Assembly (NCBI GenBank): GCA_043805355.1
Contig: JAZDIB010000037.1
Location: forward strand, 1-7,134
Length of the DNA stretch: 7,134 bases
Direction: 5' to 3'
From: JAHJRN01 sp043805355
Lineage (GTDB): Bacteria; Patescibacteriota; Patescibacteriia; 2-12-FULL-60-25
The stretch's first letter is position 1. Each line of letters begins with the position of its first letter. Below, one piece after another: positions 4,988-7,134 of the stretch. The notes beneath the pieces were generated by a model, which saw nothing but the letters and a program-made list of their open reading frames with translations, was not told where the DNA came from and did no database searches. A program made the position numbers and the translations under genes.

Positions 4988-7134
4988 ATGGCCAAAGGTT
5001 ACGACCCCAAGGACATCGAGAGGCGCTGGCAGGAGCAGTGGGAGAAGGACGGCACGTACCACGCGCACGATGGGAAGCCGAAGGACAAGGCCGACAAGTT
5101 CTATGGCCTCATCGAGTTCCCGTATCCGTCCGGGGAGGGGCTGCACGTGGGGCATCCGCGGTCGTACACGGCCATCGACATCCTGACGCGGAAGAAGCGG
5201 ATGGAGGGGAAGAACGTGCTGTATCCCATCGGGTGGGACGCGTTCGGCCTGCCGACCGAGAACTTCGCCATCAAGCACAAGATCAAGCCGCAGGACGCGA
5301 CGAAGAAGAACATCGCGACGTTCAAACGTCAGCTGACGTCGCTCGGATTCGGGTTCGATTGGTCGCGCGAAATCGATACGACCGATGCTTCCTATTATAG
5401 ATGGACGCAATGGATGTTCCTGAAACTGTTCGGTTCCTATTACGACGCGAAGAAGGGGAGGGCACGACCAATCGAAGAGCTTCCGGTCGAGGATCGCGAC
5501 GCTCGCCGCATGGCGTATAAGGCCTCTGCGACCATCAACTGGTGCCCGTCGTGCAAGATCGGCCTCGCGAACGAGGAGGCGCAAGGCGGCGCGTGCGAGC
5601 GATGCGGCACGCAGGTCGTGAAGCGCGAGAAGGCGCAGTGGATGATCCGCATCACGGCGTACGCGGAACGCCTGTTGGATGACCTGAAGACCGTGGACTA
5701 TCTCGAGAAGATCAAGGCCCAGCAGGAGAACTGGATCGGCCGATCCGAGGGCGCGGCCGTCGAGTTCGTCACGACTACCCAGGATGCCGTGACCGTCTTC
5801 ACGACGCGTCCAGACACGCTGTTCGGCGCGACGTATCTCGTGTTGTCGCCGGAGCATCGCCACATCGACCAATGGATCGCCGATGGCGTCATCACGAACA
5901 CCAAAGAGGTCGAGGCATACCGCGAAGCTGCGCGCCGCAAGTCCGACTTGGAGCGACAGGAAAATAAGGAGAAGACCGGCGTCGAGCTGAAGGGCATTTG
6001 CGCGACGAATCCGGCGACCGAGGAGGAGATTCCGGTCTGGATGTCGGATTACGTCCTCGCGACGTACGGCACGGGCGCCATCATGGCCGTGCCTGCGCAT
6101 GATGACCAGGATTTCGCGTTCGCGACGACGTTCAAGCTGCCTATCCGGTACGTGGTCGCGCCCGAGGTCGTCGACGAGGCCAATCCGCCGGTGGAAGGGA
6201 AGCCGACGAAGGAGCGGCCCACGGTCCATGCCATCGTCCGCGATCCGAAGACCGGGAAAATCCTGCTCTTGGACTGGAAGGGATACGATTGGAGGACGTT
6301 CGTGCTCGGCGGCATCGAGGGTGGTGAGGATCCGATCGAAGCGGCGAAGCGGGAAGTCCGCGAGGAGACCGGCTACACCGACCTGACGGTCGTCCGGACG
6401 CTCGGCGGACCCATCCGCTCGCACTACTACGCCGCGCACAAGAAGGAGAACCGCACCGCGATGGCGACGGCGGTCCTCTTCGACCTCGCGAGCGGGAAGA
6501 AGGAGAAGATCTCGGACGAGGAGCTCGCGAAGCATGAGCCGGTCTGGGTCGATGCCGCGGACGTGACGCCGGAGAAGATGACGTGCTCGGAACTCCCGTT
6601 CTGGCTCCCGCTCATCGAGAAGCCGAACGCGGACCGATGCTGGGCCGGCGAAGGCGTGAACATCGACTCCGGATTCCTCGACGGCCTCGCCACGCAGGAA
6701 GCGACCACGAAGATGATCGCGTGGCTCGAGAAGGGCAAGAAAGGGAAGGGGACGGTGACGTACCGGCTCCGCGACTGGGTGTTCTCGCGTCAGCGGTACT
6801 GGGGCGAGCCCATCCCCATCGTGTTCTGCGACGAGCATGGCGCGGTCCCGGTGCCGGACGATCAGCTGCCCATCCTCCTACCTGACGTGAAGAAGTACGA
6901 ACCGACCGACACGGGCGAATCGCCGCTCGCGAAGATCGACGCGTGGGTCAACACGACATGTCCGGTCTGCGGCGGACCGGCGCGGCGCGAGACCGATACG
7001 ATGCCGAACTGGGCCGGGTCCTCGTGGTACTTCCTGCGTTACTGCGACCCGCACAACGACACGGCGTTCGCGGACCCGAAGAAGCTCGAATACTGGATGC
7101 CGGTCGACCTGTACAACGGCGGCATGGAACATAC
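4988..7134 (+). CDS. leuS: Leucyl-tRNA synthetase with inserted Nudix domain (partial, C-terminus beyond the right edge)
   Basis: Class I synthetase charging tRNA-Leu in the cytoplasm; 715 complete codons are visible. Motifs in order: FPYPSG (44-49) and HVGH (53-56, the HIGH box); GWDAFGLPTEN typical of LeuRS; a zinc ribbon C186-x2-C189 and C203-x2-C206; the editing-domain threonine motif TTRPDTLFGAT (272-282); and GTGAIMAVPAHDDQDF (361-376). An insertion carrying a Nudix domain follows (about 396-552). The chain then returns to family sequence with GVNIDSGFLDGL (556-567), YRLRDWVFSRQRYWG and the late DTMPNWAGSSWYFLRY segment. KMSKS, the anticodon-binding domain and the C-terminal domain lie outside the window. 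ATG 4988 is the only sensible start because an in-frame TAG sits five codons upstream (4973-4975). No Shine-Dalgarno is visible, so the gene may have a very short leader. Confidence 0.97.
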   Translation, partial: MAKGYDPKDIERRWQEQWEKDGTYHAHDGKPKDKADKFYGLIEFPYPSGEGLHVGHPRSYTAIDILTRKKRMEGKNVLYPIGWDAFGLPTENFAIKHKIKPQDATKKNIATFKRQLTSLGFGFDWSREIDTTDASYYRWTQWMFLKLFGSYYDAKKGRARPIEELPVEDRDARRMAYKASATINWCPSCKIGLANEEAQGGACERCGTQVVKREKAQWMIRITAYAERLLDDLKTVDYLEKIKAQQENWIGRSEGAAVEFVTTTQDAVTVFTTRPDTLFGATYLVLSPEHRHIDQWIADGVITNTKEVEAYREAARRKSDLERQENKEKTGVELKGICATNPATEEEIPVWMSDYVLATYGTGAIMAVPAHDDQDFAFATTFKLPIRYVVAPEVVDEANPPVEGKPTKERPTVHAIVRDPKTGKILLLDWKGYDWRTFVLGGIEGGEDPIEAAKREVREETGYTDLTVVRTLGGPIRSHYYAAHKKENRTAMATAVLFDLASGKKEKISDEELAKHEPVWVDAADVTPEKMTCSELPFWLPLIEKPNADRCWAGEGVNIDSGFLDGLATQEATTKMIAWLEKGKKGKGTVTYRLRDWVFSRQRYWGEPIPIVFCDEHGAVPVPDDQLPILLPDVKKYEPTDTGESPLAKIDAWVNTTCPVCGGPARRETDTMPNWAGSSWYFLRYCDPHNDTAFADPKKLEYWMPVDLYNGGMEH
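6224..6622 (+). other. Nudix hydrolase domain embedded in LeuRS (residues about 413-545)
   Basis: Within the leuS frame, VHAIVRDPKTGKILLLDWK (413-431) reads like the first strands of a Nudix fold. A full Nudix box G-x5-E-x7-REUxEExGU follows at 441-463: G441, E447, R455, E456, V457, E459, E460, G462 and Y463 all fit. The metal-binding glutamates (E456, E459, E460) are present, so catalysis looks possible. After the box come LGGPIRSHYYAAHKKENRT (472-490), a strand TAVLFDL (494-500), and VWVDAADV (519-526), the usual Nudix W-V/L-x3-E/D-x2 region. The block ends near ELPFWLPLIEK (535-545). The reading frame is continuous and no start or stop separates the domain from LeuRS, so this is a true fusion. 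The substrate is unknown. Confidence 0.9.

Noticed and set aside
6224..6622. Separate Nudix gene or a chimeric assembly inside leuS
   Set aside because: The LeuRS frame is open on both sides, codon use does not change, and conserved LeuRS motifs continue in order after the insertion.
4706..6838. 710-codon open frame on the minus strand
   Set aside because: It runs antisense through leuS, the palindrome and the terminator. It is Arg/Leu-rich without any motif, while the plus strand has continuous LeuRS homology.

Overview
The window is GC-rich bacterial DNA with G/C-biased third codon positions. It most likely comes from a member of the Candidate Phyla Radiation (Patescibacteria), for three reasons. 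The leucyl-tRNA synthetase carries a Nudix domain inside its editing region, which I remember as a trait of CPR LeuRS sequences. The adaptor protein has a very long helical hairpin with an extra helical module and no lipobox. The small orphan protein resembles CPR-type hypothetical proteins. The lineage is an inference from memory, not the result of a search. TGA serves as an ordinary stop at the ends of the adaptor, regulator and orphan genes.

Left part (1-3995, minus strand): a compact four-gene operon read right to left. An AbrB-type regulator (3714-3995) is followed after 1 bp by a membrane-anchored HlyD/MacA-like adaptor (1877-3712). The adaptor stop overlaps the GTG start of a MacB/LolD-type ATPase (1131-1880). 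After a 4-bp gap comes the MacB/FtsX-type permease, cut by the left window edge (1-1126). Together they form a MacAB-like exporter with a self-encoded regulator.

Middle (3996-4987): a divergent control region carries two -35-like boxes facing away from each other. It is followed by a monocistronic orphan gene (4154-4777) with a strong Shine-Dalgarno and a clear intrinsic terminator. A 75-nt imperfect palindrome (4866-4940) contains the widely scattered CCTTCGAC-AA-GCTCAGG type of repeat.

Right part (4988-7134, plus strand): leuS, cut by the right edge. The HIGH motif, zinc ribbon, editing-domain motifs and the start of the return to the catalytic core are all present. Between the last editing motif and the catalytic core lies an insertion of about 150 residues with a complete Nudix box. 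This enzyme fusion is the most interesting item in the window.
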